64,000 nucleotides of DNA from Kallipyga gabonensis (GCF_001286805.1 NZ_CXYV01000002.1:1178001-1242000), one strand, 5' to 3'; positions 1-9,713 are shown, counted from the stretch's first letter. The notes: generated by a model not told the origin, from the letters alone. Numbers and translations are program-made.

Positions 1-2160
1 TCCCCGTCCCACTTCATCCAGGACTAAAAAAGAAGAGGAAGTGGCTTCATCCAGGATTTCCGCCATCTCTTTCATTTCCACCATAAAGGTAGATTCCCCT
101 CTTTGGAGGTGGTCACGGGCTCCAATCCGGGTCAGAATTTTATCAGTAATGGGAAGGGAGCAGGACTTGGCCGGTACGAAGGATCCCATCTGGGCCATGA
201 TCAAAATCAATGCGTTTTGCCGCATATATGTGGACTTGCCGGCCATATTGGGTCCTGTAATAATTTGGATCCGGTTGTCTTTAGCCCCAATATCCAGATC
301 ATTGCCGATAAATTCCTCGTCTTGAATCACCTCGACAACAGGGTGTCTCCCCTCAACAATTGTAATTCGGTCCTGACCGGAAGACTTTCCTTTTGGGTAA
401 AAATGGGGGCGGACATAGTTCTCATCGGATGCTAAGGCAGCCAGAGAGAGAAGAACATCAAGCTTGGCCAAAAGTTTTGCTGTTTCCTGAATCCGGATGG
501 CCTGGTCGGAAATGGTCTGACGGATCTTCTGAAAGATGGCGTATTCCATTTCTTTAATCGCCGATTCATCTCCGGTAATTCGCCCTGCCTGGGCCTCCAA
601 AAAGTCCGTCGTATAGCGTTCAGTATTTTTTAAGGTTTGTTTACGCTGGTAGTTGGAGGGAACCTTCGACAGGTTGGATTGGGTGACTTCGATAAAATAA
701 CCGGCGTTTTTCCGGTAGATAATCCGTAGGTTGTTAATTCCTGTTCTCTTTTTTTCCTCAGCCTCATATTTCACCAGGGCCTTTTTCGCTTCATCCGAGC
801 CCGACCGAATCCGGTCCAAGTCTTCTGAAAAGCCCATCCGGATCATCCCCCCATCCGTGATGGTGATGGGAGGCTCTTCCACGATGGCCCGGTCAATCAG
901 GTCTTTGATGTCGGCCAGGGGGTCCATGTGACCAAAGAAAGTACGGACCGGGCTAGAGTCTGAAGTATCCACCAAGCGAAGGATTTCCGGAAGAGGGCTA
1001 AGGGAAAGAGACAGGGAAAGGAGATCACGGGCATTTCCCCGTTGGTAGGAGAACTTTCCAAGGAGCCTTTCCAGGTCGTAAACTTTAGACAGACTTTCTC
1101 GAAGAGGCAGACTGAGGGTTACCTTATCTTTGAAGGCCTCTACAAGATCCAAACGGCGGTTGATCTCCCCGATATCCATAAGGGGCATATCCAACCATTG
1201 ACCCAAAAGGCGAGCTCCCATTGCCGTCTTGGTCCTGTCCATGACATCCAGAAGGCTCCCTTTACGTGTATGGTTGAAGAGGTTTCGATCCAACTCCAGA
1301 TTTTCACGACTGGTTGCGTTAACCAGCATATAGCGATCGGTTTCCAACCATTGGAGCTGGTTGAGGTGGCTTAACTTTTCCTCCTGGAAGGAGTAAATAT
1401 AGTCGAGAAGAGAGGCCACAGCAATCGCAGCGACGAAATGCCTTTCCACCTCCTTCCTTCCACTCGGGCCTAAATAGCCCTCCACCCTATCCCTGGCCTG
1501 GGTAGCTTTTTTCGGATCCACATCAAGGCGACTCAGAAAAACAGGTAGCTTATCCAGAACCGGTGACAGGGCTCCCAATATTTCCTGATTATTCTCATCA
1601 TTCAGAATGAGGATTTCTGAAGGTTTTATCGTGGCCATCCAGTTGCGGACAAAGGTTATCGGATCTTCCTTAAGGTTAACTTCTGTCGTTGCGATTTCTC
1701 CGGTAGACAGGTCAGCATAGCACAGCGCCGCTTTATTCAGGTAAAAGTAAAGGCAGAGTAGAAAGTTATTTTCTTTTCCCTCAAGAGCATCGGTGTCCGT
1801 CAAGGTACCGGGGGTTAGGATACGGGTAACCGCCCGTTTTACCAGGCCCACTGCTTGGGCAGGATCCTCCATTTGATCCACGATTACCACCTTATATCCC
1901 TTATCGACCAGCTTGGAGCTATAGGATTCGATGGCCTGATGGGGTACCCCGCACATCGGTGCTCGCTCCTCTAAACCGCAAGATTTTCCGGTTAGAGCGA
2001 TTTCCAAAACTTTAGAAGCGACTTCTGCATCCTCAAAGAACATCTCATAAAAATCACCTAGCCGATAAAGGATCAAGGCATCCGGGTAAGCTCGCTTTGT
2101 TGATACATAATGCTGCATCATCGGTGATAGCGTCTCTATATCGATATAGTCCCATGTCAT
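1..2160 (-). CDS. mutS: DNA mismatch repair protein MutS (3' end cut by window edge)
   Basis: Mismatch-recognition ATPase of methyl-independent mismatch repair. The reading frame is open from the ATG at 2160 to base 1 (720 codons). Seen: the mismatch-binding Phe-x-Glu motif in GDFYEMF (F37, E39), a Walker A GPNMAGKS at residues 636-643, and the Walker B LVLDEVGRG running into the window edge at residue 720. Family members are about 850-880 residues, so roughly the last 150 residues, including the C-terminal tetramerisation region, lie outside. A strong ribosome site (AGGGGGTGG) precedes the start. It lies 63 bases downstream of miaB on the same strand, a common Firmicutes arrangement, and is probably co-transcribed with it. 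The frame looks intact. Confidence 0.97.
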   Translation of the reverse strand, partial: MTWDYIDIETLSPMMQHYVSTKRAYPDALILYRLGDFYEMFFEDAEVASKVLEIALTGKSCGLEERAPMCGVPHQAIESYSSKLVDKGYKVVIVDQMEDPAQAVGLVKRAVTRILTPGTLTDTDALEGKENNFLLCLYFYLNKAALCYADLSTGEIATTEVNLKEDPITFVRNWMATIKPSEILILNDENNQEILGALSPVLDKLPVFLSRLDVDPKKATQARDRVEGYLGPSGRKEVERHFVAAIAVASLLDYIYSFQEEKLSHLNQLQWLETDRYMLVNATSRENLELDRNLFNHTRKGSLLDVMDRTKTAMGARLLGQWLDMPLMDIGEINRRLDLVEAFKDKVTLSLPLRESLSKVYDLERLLGKFSYQRGNARDLLSLSLSLSPLPEILRLVDTSDSSPVRTFFGHMDPLADIKDLIDRAIVEEPPITITDGGMIRMGFSEDLDRIRSGSDEAKKALVKYEAEEKKRTGINNLRIIYRKNAGYFIEVTQSNLSKVPSNYQRKQTLKNTERYTTDFLEAQAGRITGDESAIKEMEYAIFQKIRQTISDQAIRIQETAKLLAKLDVLLSLAALASDENYVRPHFYPKGKSSGQDRITIVEGRHPVVEVIQDEEFIGNDLDIGAKDNRIQIITGPNMAGKSTYMRQNALILIMAQMGSFVPAKSCSLPITDKILTRIGARDHLQRGESTFMVEMKEMAEILDEATSSSFLVLDEVGRG

Positions 2161-2223
2161 ATTTCCACCCCCTTTCCATTCCGTCATTCATAGTATTGTT
2201 CTGACAGAAGATATTCTTCTCTT

Positions 2224-3546
2224 CTATTTTTTGACGTCCAGGACCTTCCCCATCAACGCAAAGGAATTTGCTTCAATAATCTCTGCTTCACAAATCTGTC
2301 CGACAAGAGACTCATCTCCGGGGACATGGATGAGGTGGTAGCCGGAATCTCTTCCGGAAATTTTTTCCGGATCATTTTTTGATTGTCCGTCAAAAAGAAC
2401 ATATACTTTCTTTCCGACCATAGCCCGATTTTTTCGATTAAAAATGGGATAGAGGACATCACAAAGTTCCTGGTAGCGACGAGATTTTATTGCGTCAGGA
2501 ACCTGGTCTTCCCTCTTCCCTGCTCGGGTTCCGGGACGGATGGAATAAATGAAGGTAAAGGCATTGTCAAATTCCACCTGGCGACAGAGGTCCAAGGTTT
2601 CTTGGTGATCTTCTTCACTCTCACCGGGAAAGCCAACAATAATATCGGTCGTAATGGTGATGTCCGGCATGGCTCTTCTAAGTTTATTAACCAGATGTAG
2701 ATAATCATCCCTCGTATAGTGGCGGTTCATTTCTTGAAGGACCTTATTTGACCCGGATTGGAGAGGAAGGTGGAAGTGTCGTTCAATGTTGGGAAATTCA
2801 GTCATGACCCGGATAAGATCATCAGATAAATCCTTAGGATGGGAGGACATGAAGCGAACCCTATCAATTCCGGATGTCTCTGCCACCTTGCGGAGAAGGG
2901 AAGGAAAGTCCACCTGAAAGTCTTTTCCATAAGAATTGACATTCTGTCCTAATAGGGTAATTTCCTTATAACCCGATTTAACTAAAGATTCCACCTCGTC
3001 AAGAACTTCACGTGGTGGACGGGAAGACTCCCGACCTCTCGCATACGGAACGATACAATAGGAACAGAAGTTATCACAGCCGGTCATGATGTTGACATAG
3101 GCGGAAAACGAGCTCTTTCGGTCGAAGAGTAGTTCCTGGTCCGTCCCGTCAACAGAATAGGCGGAAGTATCAAATACTCTTCCTTCCTCTTTCAGTTGAT
3201 GGAGAAGAAGGGGAAGCTTTTCAATATTTTTTGTTCCAAAGACCAGATCAACCTGGGGATATTTTTCACGGATAATTTCCACGGCTGGCCCCGTCTGCAT
3301 CATGCAACCGGAAATCGCTAATATCCGGTCCGGATCCTTCTCTCTCCATCCTTTTAATGCACCTACTTGACCGAAAACTTTGAGTTCGGCGTTTTCACGA
3401 ACCAGGCAGGTATTAAATAAAATAAAATCTGCAAGATCAGGATTTTCTGTTTTTTCATAGCCCATGCACTCCAGGATAGCCGCTATCCGTTCGCTGTCAT
3501 GATCATTCATTTGGCAACCATGGGTGATGATATGGTATTTCCTCAT
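2224..3546 (-). CDS. miaB: tRNA-2-methylthio-N6-dimethylallyladenosine synthase MiaB
   Basis: Radical-SAM methylthiotransferase that adds the 2-methylthio group to i6A37 in tRNA. 440 residues, normal for the family. Order seen: N-terminal UPF0004 domain with its three cluster cysteines (C11 in THGCQMN, C47 in NTCLVRENAE, C81 in SGCMMQ), the radical-SAM CxxxCxxC (C157, C161, C164), then a C-terminal TRAM domain from about residue 375. The start has GAGGATG upstream. A strong terminator for the preceding operon lies only about 20 bases upstream of the start codon, so the promoter of miaB-mutS is not obvious; read-through is possible. Confidence 0.97.
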   Translation of the reverse strand: MRKYHIITHGCQMNDHDSERIAAILECMGYEKTENPDLADFILFNTCLVRENAELKVFGQVGALKGWREKDPDRILAISGCMMQTGPAVEIIREKYPQVDLVFGTKNIEKLPLLLHQLKEEGRVFDTSAYSVDGTDQELLFDRKSSFSAYVNIMTGCDNFCSYCIVPYARGRESSRPPREVLDEVESLVKSGYKEITLLGQNVNSYGKDFQVDFPSLLRKVAETSGIDRVRFMSSHPKDLSDDLIRVMTEFPNIERHFHLPLQSGSNKVLQEMNRHYTRDDYLHLVNKLRRAMPDITITTDIIVGFPGESEEDHQETLDLCRQVEFDNAFTFIYSIRPGTRAGKREDQVPDAIKSRRYQELCDVLYPIFNRKNRAMVGKKVYVLFDGQSKNDPEKISGRDSGYHLIHVPGDESLVGQICEAEIIEANSFALMGKVLDVKK

Positions 3547-3565
3547 TTACACATCCTCGTCTCGA

Positions 3566-3598
3566 ATAAAAAGAGGAAGCAGAAGCCTGCTTCCTCTT
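3566..3598 (-). terminator. Rho-independent terminator after ispH-rpsA
   Basis: A perfect 12-bp stem with a 4-base loop (3571-3598), followed on the minus strand by a T-rich tail (TTTTTATT). It lies 28 bases past the stop of the ispH-rpsA fusion and 20 bases before the miaB start. It is the only strong terminator found downstream of efp in the long gene run. Confidence 0.85.
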
Positions 3599-3625
3599 AA
3601 AGATTTATTACTTAAAGGTATTTGT

Positions 3626-5806
3626 TTACTCTTCAGAGGAAGAATCCTCAGCACTCTCCACTTCTTCCGAAACTTCTGCACCTTTATCTTCGCTTTCCTG
3701 AGCAGGAATAGTCTCTTCGGTCTGTCCCAGTTTGGCGGCAATCAGGTCACCGAGGTTGGTTCCAATATCAGAAGTAGACTCGAAGTCAATTGTTGATTCC
3801 TGCTTCTTCGGAGTATGTTCCTTCTTCGGTGCTCTCTTGGGCTTGAAATCCTCAGAATCGCGTGAGGGTCTTTCATAGCGAGAGGGATCCTGTGCAGCGG
3901 TTCTTCCGGCTTCTTCCTTCTCCTCAGGCTCCTGAAGGGCACGAGCGGAAAGGGCAATTCTCTGACGTTCGGTATCAATGTCGAGAATTTTTACTTCAAT
4001 GGTATCACCGATATTCAACTCATCTGAGGGCTTTTCAACATGGTGGTTGGCAATCTGAGAAACATGAATAAGACCTTCGACACCTTCTTTCAGACGAACG
4101 AAAGCACCAAATTCAAGCATGTTAACCACTTTTCCGGTCACCACATCCCCGGCCTTGTTGTTTTCGGCAAAGACATCAAACGGTTTGGGTTGAAGTTGTT
4201 TGAGACCTAAAGAAATCCGATTGCGTTCACGATTAGCCTTAAGTACGACAGGCTCTAATTCCTGTCCCACAGTAAGAACATCGGAAGGTTTCTCAATCCT
4301 CTGCCATGCAATATCGGAAACATGGATAAGTCCATCAACGCCGCCAAGATCAACAAATGCACCAAAGTCGGTCATACGAACGACTTTGCCCTTAATTTGC
4401 TCACCAACCACGATGTTTTCCCAAACATCATCCAGTTGCTCTTCGCGAACCGCACGGCTGGATAGGACAACACGGCGTTTTCTCTCGTCAATCGAAAGGA
4501 CTTTACAATCCAATGTCTGACCAACAAATTGCTTGAAGTTTTTCACAAAATAAGTGGTAATTTGTGAGGCAGGAATAAAGCCGTTGATACCCATAACTTT
4601 CACAACGAGACCGCCACGGTTCTCACCACTGACGTAGGCTTCGACTGTCTCGCCTGCTTCAAACTTATCCACTAATTGTTGCCAATGTTTCAGCCCTTCA
4701 ACACGACGTGTCGACAATGCCACATTGCCGTCACCATCATCCAATTTGATGACATAGACGTCGATCTCGTCCCCTTCATGGAAGGCCTCTTTAGGATTTG
4801 CTTGTTCTTCATCCGTCATTTCATCTGACTTGATGATGCCATCCGCACGAAAGTGGATGTCAACGAACACTTCATCCTCTTTTACGGTAATGACCTCGCC
4901 CTTAACAATATCTCTCGGCGAAACTCTTACCATACTGTCTTCGATTTGTTCCATGAAATCTTCACTTGTAAAATTGTCCATTCCTTTGACGACCTCCTCA
5001 ATAATCCAATCTGGTGTCGAAGCACCAGCTGTAATCCCTATTCTATTAAAAAATGCCCATTTTTGCAAAGATAAATCATCAAATTTTTCGATTTTTACCA
5101 CATTGGGACAGTATTTTCGGCAAACCTGGTAAAGTTTCTCGGTATTTGAAGAATTTCTGCCTCCAATGACGATCATGGCATCGGATTCTTCAGCCAATTT
5201 TTTAGCGGCAATTTGGCGGTCTCTGCTGGCGTTGCATATGGTATTTTCCAAAACGCCGGTATTATGACATAAAATTTTTTCTCCGACGGCTTCAAAATAA
5301 TCCCTTCGATTTGTCGTTTGGGAAATGATGTACAGTGGACGATCAGCTCGGAAAGCTTCCCCGTCTTCTTCTGTCTGAATGACCCGAGTGTCCGAATCCA
5401 GGTAGGACTTCATGGCCTCTACCTCAGGGTGGTCAGGATCTCCAATGATAACGACCTGCCTGCCCTCAAAATTGGCCTTCTTTGCCCGTTTATAGATCGA
5501 TAAGAGGATAGGGCAGGTGCCATCCACCAGGTGGAATCCTTTGGATTCCAAAAGCTCTTTTTCCTCTTTTTTTATACCATGAGCCCGAAGGATTAATGTG
5601 GAATTCGGTGGAATCCGGTCAATATGGTTAAGATTTTCAATAGGAGTAATTCCCAAATCCCTCATTTTTTTTACGTATTGGGGATTGTGAACCAAGGGCC
5701 CGTAAGAATATAGCCTCCCGTCTTTTTTTATGGCCTCTAAAGCTTTTCGGTCGATCTGGTTTACACCGAAGCAAAAACCGGCGGAATCCGCTATCCTTAT
5801 CTTCAT
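3626..5806 (-). CDS. ispH: IspH (HMBPP reductase) fused to ribosomal protein S1-type repeats
   Basis: One 726-residue protein joining two functions. Residues 1 to about 280 are 4-hydroxy-3-methylbut-2-enyl diphosphate reductase (IspH/LytB), the last MEP-pathway step, with the three Fe-S cysteines C12, C98 and C191 and conserved H40, H76 and H126. Residues about 297-630 form four S1 RNA-binding repeats (starting near 297, 385, 470 and 555), as in ribosomal protein S1. A charged Lys/Glu-rich tail follows to 726. Such IspH-S1 fusions are known from Clostridia and relatives. No stop or start signal separates the halves. It is the last gene of the efp-to-rpsA run, 21 bases after plsC, and is followed by a strong terminator. 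Confidence 0.95.
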   Translation of the reverse strand: MKIRIADSAGFCFGVNQIDRKALEAIKKDGRLYSYGPLVHNPQYVKKMRDLGITPIENLNHIDRIPPNSTLILRAHGIKKEEKELLESKGFHLVDGTCPILLSIYKRAKKANFEGRQVVIIGDPDHPEVEAMKSYLDSDTRVIQTEEDGEAFRADRPLYIISQTTNRRDYFEAVGEKILCHNTGVLENTICNASRDRQIAAKKLAEESDAMIVIGGRNSSNTEKLYQVCRKYCPNVVKIEKFDDLSLQKWAFFNRIGITAGASTPDWIIEEVVKGMDNFTSEDFMEQIEDSMVRVSPRDIVKGEVITVKEDEVFVDIHFRADGIIKSDEMTDEEQANPKEAFHEGDEIDVYVIKLDDGDGNVALSTRRVEGLKHWQQLVDKFEAGETVEAYVSGENRGGLVVKVMGINGFIPASQITTYFVKNFKQFVGQTLDCKVLSIDERKRRVVLSSRAVREEQLDDVWENIVVGEQIKGKVVRMTDFGAFVDLGGVDGLIHVSDIAWQRIEKPSDVLTVGQELEPVVLKANRERNRISLGLKQLQPKPFDVFAENNKAGDVVTGKVVNMLEFGAFVRLKEGVEGLIHVSQIANHHVEKPSDELNIGDTIEVKILDIDTERQRIALSARALQEPEEKEEAGRTAAQDPSRYERPSRDSEDFKPKRAPKKEHTPKKQESTIDFESTSDIGTNLGDLIAAKLGQTEETIPAQESEDKGAEVSEEVESAEDSSSEE

Positions 5807-5827
5807 CCTCTCCTCCTCATCTCCGGT

Positions 5828-6424
5828 TTAGTCCTTCTGCGAAAAATCACTAATAGGATAATCCGTCCCATAGATGGCATTGAATATTTTTTGCGAAAGA
5901 TAGGGACGCTGGTCCTTACGGGGTAAAGCTTTCACATCGTGAGCATCCAAAAAATCCCGGTATTCTACGGTAATTCTCCCCCGAAATCGATAGTCTGCTT
6001 GTATATGGACCGGTAAAACTTGACATTGGGTCCGCTGTACGAACAGGCCCACCCCCTCTTTCATGTTGCGGGGGTTCACTTCCTTAACCCGGGTTCCTTC
6101 AGGAAATATACAGAGGGTCTCTCCTTTTCCCAATCGGTGGATGATGGTCCGAATGGTTTCCATTTCGACCTTGTCGCGGTTAATAAATATGGTACCCATG
6201 GACCGGTAAAAAAAGGCCAGGGGACTTTTCTCCAACTCTTTTTTTCCAACGAAGGTTATCCTGCCGGGATAGGTTACAGCCATAACCACAATATCCATGA
6301 TGGATTGGTGGTTGGGGCAGATGATCAGTCCCTCATCGGGATCGGAATGGGGTCGGTTGACCACCTTAATTTGAAAGGCAAAAAAACACAGAAAGCGAAG
6401 GATTGCCCGGATCACATGGTACAT
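5828..6424 (-). CDS. plsC: 1-acyl-sn-glycerol-3-phosphate acyltransferase
   Basis: Membrane-associated acyltransferase making phosphatidic acid from lysophosphatidic acid. 198 residues. Seen: the catalytic HX4D box (H39, D44 in NHQSIMD), the substrate-binding FPEGTR at 107-112, and an N-terminal hydrophobic segment (about residues 4-20). It overlaps the 3' end of cmk by 13 bases, which suggests translational coupling. The order cmk-plsC-ispH is common in Firmicutes. Confidence 0.93.
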   Translation of the reverse strand: MYHVIRAILRFLCFFAFQIKVVNRPHSDPDEGLIICPNHQSIMDIVVMAVTYPGRITFVGKKELEKSPLAFFYRSMGTIFINRDKVEMETIRTIIHRLGKGETLCIFPEGTRVKEVNPRNMKEGVGLFVQRTQCQVLPVHIQADYRFRGRITVEYRDFLDAHDVKALPRKDQRPYLSQKIFNAIYGTDYPISDFSQKD

Positions 6425-7074
6425 TGTCTTTCCTCCCAGAGTTCCTGGATTTTTTCGAGAACCTGGTCGATGGTCATCTCTGAAGAATCAATGTATACGG
6501 CATCTTCTGCCGGGCGTAAGGGGGAAATTGCCCGATGACTGTCAAAATGATCTCTTCTTTTAATCGCCTGAAGAATGGCTTCATAATCCATAGTAGAAGA
6601 TGACCGCTCATCATTGACCCTCCTTTGGGCCCGAACTTCAGGTGAAGCCGTCAAGAAAATCTTCAACAGAGCATCAGGGAGAACAACCGTTCCAATATCC
6701 CGTCCATCCAAAATCGCAGGTTGATCGCCGGCGATCTTTCTCTGTTGGTCCACCATTTTTTCTCGAACCTTTTGATAGGAGGAAACAGCGGAAACGGCCC
6801 CTGTTACCGCATCCGTCCGGATTTCTCGGCTGGAGTTTTTGCCATTCACGAAAATGTCACCCTTTTGAAAAGTGATGTCCACCCGGTCAAGCAGGGCATT
6901 AACCTCCTTCTCATTGTTCGGATCTGCACCGGATTCCAGAACAAAAAGGGTGATAGCTCGGTACATGGCTCCCGTATCCAGATAATCCATATTCAGACGG
7001 TCAGCCAATAATCGGGCGATCGTTGACTTGCCTGAAGCGGAAGGTCCATCAATGGCGATAGCTTGTCGTTTCAT
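6412..7074 (-). CDS. cmk: (d)CMP kinase
   Basis: Cytidylate kinase, which phosphorylates CMP and dCMP for nucleic-acid and phospholipid precursor supply. 220 residues, the usual length. P-loop GPSASGKS at residues 10-17, followed by the characteristic LDTGAMYRA and, further on, the DGRDIGTVV motif. Its start overlaps the stop of the preceding flavoprotein gene by 4 bases (ATGA), and its end overlaps plsC. Confidence 0.96.
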   Translation of the reverse strand: MKRQAIAIDGPSASGKSTIARLLADRLNMDYLDTGAMYRAITLFVLESGADPNNEKEVNALLDRVDITFQKGDIFVNGKNSSREIRTDAVTGAVSAVSSYQKVREKMVDQQRKIAGDQPAILDGRDIGTVVLPDALLKIFLTASPEVRAQRRVNDERSSSTMDYEAILQAIKRRDHFDSHRAISPLRPAEDAVYIDSSEMTIDQVLEKIQELWEERQCTM

Positions 7075-8375
7075 AATTCCTCCTGGTTATTCTCCGCTAA
7101 AACCTGACTGGCGGAAAGGCCGGCCAGGTAGCCCGTTGAAAAAGCTATTTGAAGGTTATAACCTCCGGTCATGGCATCGACATCCAAAATTTCACCGGCA
7201 AAGTAGAGGCCGGGACAGATTCTTGATTCCATGGTGGAGGGATTGATTTCTTTTACACAAACCCCACCCCTGGTGACGACCGCCTGGTTAAATCCTTCCA
7301 GGCCGGCAAAAGTCAGGGGAAAACTCTTAAGAAGCCGGATAAAGTGATTTTCTTCCTCCAAAGTCATTTGGTGGAAGGGTTTATCCCCATCCATCTCTCC
7401 AAGGTCAAGAAAAACCGGGACGATGGACTTAGGAAGGAAAGAAGCAAAAAGGTTTTTCAACGAACGATTGGGGCTGTTTTTTCTTTCCCTTTTTAACCGC
7501 TGAGATAAGCTTGCAGTATCCAAAGCCGGCTTGAAATCCAGGGTCAGTTCCAGTTTATCCAAATTCCTACCCGAAAGTAGCGAAGAAAGAGTTAGAACGA
7601 TGGGGCCGGAAATCCCTTGTTTTGTAAATAGGGCTTCGCCGAACTCTTTCCAACTTTTTTTCCCCAACCTGGCTTCTAAAGAAACATTGCGAAGACTAAG
7701 GCCTTGGAGGGAAGGGATCCAGGGATCCCAAAGACGGATTCCCACAAGAGAAGGAGTGAGAGAAGTGACTTCGTGTCCCAGTTTACGGGCAAAATCATAT
7801 CCCTCCCCTCTTGACCCGGTGGAAGGATAGGAAAGGCCGCCCGTAGCAAGGATCACCTTTCGGGCACAGACTCTCCTCCTCTGCCCACAAACATCAAAGA
7901 GGAGTGAATAGAGGGTTGAAGCTTGGTCAGTATCGCTATGGCTTACCGGCTCCAAGGATATTAGCCGCCAATTCTTCTGAAGGATTACTCCTTCTTGTTT
8001 TAGGCGAGATTCCAAAGCTCGATTGATATCTGAAGCATGGTCGGAAGAGGGAAAAACCCTCCCTCCCCTCTCCTCTTTTAAGGGAACCCCTTGATCCTCA
8101 AAAAAAGTCATGAGGTCAAGATTGGTGAAGTGGTGGAAGGCGGAAAAGAGAAACTTGGGGTTCCGGGTGACGTTTTTGAGAAAGAGATCCATGGATGCTG
8201 TGTTGGTTAAATTACACCGGCCTTTTCCGGTGATATAAATCTTCTTACCCAGCTTTTCATTGCCATCATAAAGAACCGTCTTCACCATTTTACCGGCAGT
8301 TATTCCTGCCATGGATCCGGCAGCTCCCATGCCGATGATCGCCAGGGGCAGGATATTATTCTTGTCTTGAACCAT
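7071..8375 (-). CDS. HI0933/YhiN-family NAD(P)/FAD-dependent flavoprotein
   Basis: 434-residue flavoprotein of the HI0933 (YhiN) family, sometimes annotated as aminoacetone oxidase family; the physiological substrate is not established. Seen: a Rossmann FAD-binding motif IGMGAAG (G15, G17, G20), the family signature ITGKGRCNLTN, and a C-terminal FAD-binding segment ending in an AGEILDVDAMTGGYNLQ-type motif. It sits between rluB (2-base gap) and cmk (4-base overlap), a context seen widely in Clostridia. Its role there is unknown. Confidence 0.9.
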   Translation of the reverse strand: MVQDKNNILPLAIIGMGAAGSMAGITAGKMVKTVLYDGNEKLGKKIYITGKGRCNLTNTASMDLFLKNVTRNPKFLFSAFHHFTNLDLMTFFEDQGVPLKEERGGRVFPSSDHASDINRALESRLKQEGVILQKNWRLISLEPVSHSDTDQASTLYSLLFDVCGQRRRVCARKVILATGGLSYPSTGSRGEGYDFARKLGHEVTSLTPSLVGIRLWDPWIPSLQGLSLRNVSLEARLGKKSWKEFGEALFTKQGISGPIVLTLSSLLSGRNLDKLELTLDFKPALDTASLSQRLKRERKNSPNRSLKNLFASFLPKSIVPVFLDLGEMDGDKPFHQMTLEEENHFIRLLKSFPLTFAGLEGFNQAVVTRGGVCVKEINPSTMESRICPGLYFAGEILDVDAMTGGYNLQIAFSTGYLAGLSASQVLAENNQEEL

Positions 8376-8377
8376 GC

Positions 8378-9154
8378 TTAACCTTTCTGATTCCGGATCA
8401 TTTGTAGTTGATTCTCCAGAGCCTGAATTTCTTCCGGCTTGGCGGGCCGGTAGTCTCCCGGCCCGAGTTCGCCTAAATCAAGAGGACCAATGCGAACTCG
8501 TATCAAGCGAATGACTTCATAGCCCAAGGCCTTGAAAAAGCGACGAACTTCTCTCTTTTTTCCTTCATGGAGTTGGAGGCGTATAAATTGTCTTTGATGA
8601 GGCCCCCGGGGTGGCCAATTCGGCAAATGATAGGAGGAAGAAAGGATGTCTTCCTCACTTAACCATTCAACCCGGTCAGGTTTATATTGGATTCCCTGGT
8701 AGATCAGGCCTTCTTCTGTCCAGGCATCATCAATCGCCGGCAGGGGGCGATCTAAAAGAGCCCAATATTCCTTGTCCATTTGGTAAGAAGGATGAGCAAT
8801 AGTCTGGGCTAAATCCCCCTGGTTGGTTACAAAGAGAAGCCCCTCGCTATCGAAGTCCAAACGTCCTACAGCAAACAGGGAATCTATTTTAGGCAAATCT
8901 TCATAGATCACTCGGCTATGGAAGGGGTCGTGGTGGGAAACCAGGACCTTCCGTGGCTTATGATAGAGGAAGAAGGCCTCCTCTTCAAATCGGACTTCCT
9001 TCCCATCAACAAAAACCTTGTCACCGGGTTGAACCTGGTAGGAGAGGTCGCGGATCACCTTCCCGGCCACCATCACCCTTCCCTCCCGGATAAAGTCTTC
9101 AGACTTTCGGCGGGAAGCCAGACCACACTTTGCCAAATAGCGGTTAATCCGCAT
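8378..9154 (-). CDS. rluB: 23S rRNA pseudouridine synthase, RluB/RsuA family
   Basis: Pseudouridine synthase with an N-terminal S4 RNA-binding domain (residues 1-60) and the RsuA/RluB catalytic domain; catalytic Asp at D100 in VGRLDFDSEG. 258 residues. An upstream in-frame ATG at 9217 would add 21 residues buried in scpB. I chose the ATG at 9154 because it gives the usual S4 start (MRINRYLAKCG) and has GGAGGAAGGG 7 bases upstream. It overlaps scpB by 11 bases; scpA-scpB-rluB is the classical Firmicutes order. RluB is likelier than RsuA from this context. Confidence 0.93.
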   Translation of the reverse strand: MRINRYLAKCGLASRRKSEDFIREGRVMVAGKVIRDLSYQVQPGDKVFVDGKEVRFEEEAFFLYHKPRKVLVSHHDPFHSRVIYEDLPKIDSLFAVGRLDFDSEGLLFVTNQGDLAQTIAHPSYQMDKEYWALLDRPLPAIDDAWTEEGLIYQGIQYKPDRVEWLSEEDILSSSYHLPNWPPRGPHQRQFIRLQLHEGKKREVRRFFKALGYEVIRLIRVRIGPLDLGELGPGDYRPAKPEEIQALENQLQMIRNQKG

Positions 9155-9713
9155 CGGATAGCCCTTCCTCCATATCCAAAATCGCCTCCTTAACCGCATT
9201 AAAATTGGGGAGTTCACTTAAGGACAGGAGGTTGAATTTTTCCATAAACCGAAGGGTTGTCTGGTATAGGATGGGCCGTCCGGGTTGGTCTAAACGACCC
9301 GCCTCCTCCACTAAACCCTTTTTCATAAGGGTGTCAATTGTGGAGGAAGAGGTCACCCCCCGAAGGTTATCAATTTCAATCCTTGTCACGGGTTGTTCAT
9401 AGGCAATAATGGCTAAAGTTTCCAAAGAAGAGTTCGTCAATTGGTCCATTCGGGTTTGGGTGTAAAGTTGAGAAATGTATTCGAAATCGTCCTCTCTGGT
9501 GGTCAATTGAGCGTACTGCTCATAGAAACGAATAACCAAACCCCTACCCTCTTCATCGAATTCCTGGGCCATTTCATCCAGTATTTCCTTGACCTGTCGC
9601 TGGTTCATGCCCACGATTCTTCCAATTTCAGAAAAAGCCAGGGGGTCACCCCAGGCAAAGAGAAGAGCTTCAATAATCCCCTTCGTTTCTTTTTTCTTCA
9701 TTTCCCCCTCCAT
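9144..9713 (-). CDS. scpB: Segregation and condensation protein B
   Basis: Winged-helix subunit of the Smc-ScpA-ScpB condensin that organises the chromosome origin. 189 residues, with the family motifs EALLFAWGDPL near the N-terminus, LAIIAYEQPVTR in the middle and LVEEAGRLDQPGRP late. It overlaps the end of scpA by 44 bases. An alternative ATG four codons in (9701) has a good GGAGG ahead of it, so the exact start is uncertain by 12 bases. Confidence 0.95.
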   Translation of the reverse strand: MEGEMKKKETKGIIEALLFAWGDPLAFSEIGRIVGMNQRQVKEILDEMAQEFDEEGRGLVIRFYEQYAQLTTREDDFEYISQLYTQTRMDQLTNSSLETLAIIAYEQPVTRIEIDNLRGVTSSSTIDTLMKKGLVEEAGRLDQPGRPILYQTTLRFMEKFNLLSLSELPNFNAVKEAILDMEEGLSDAD

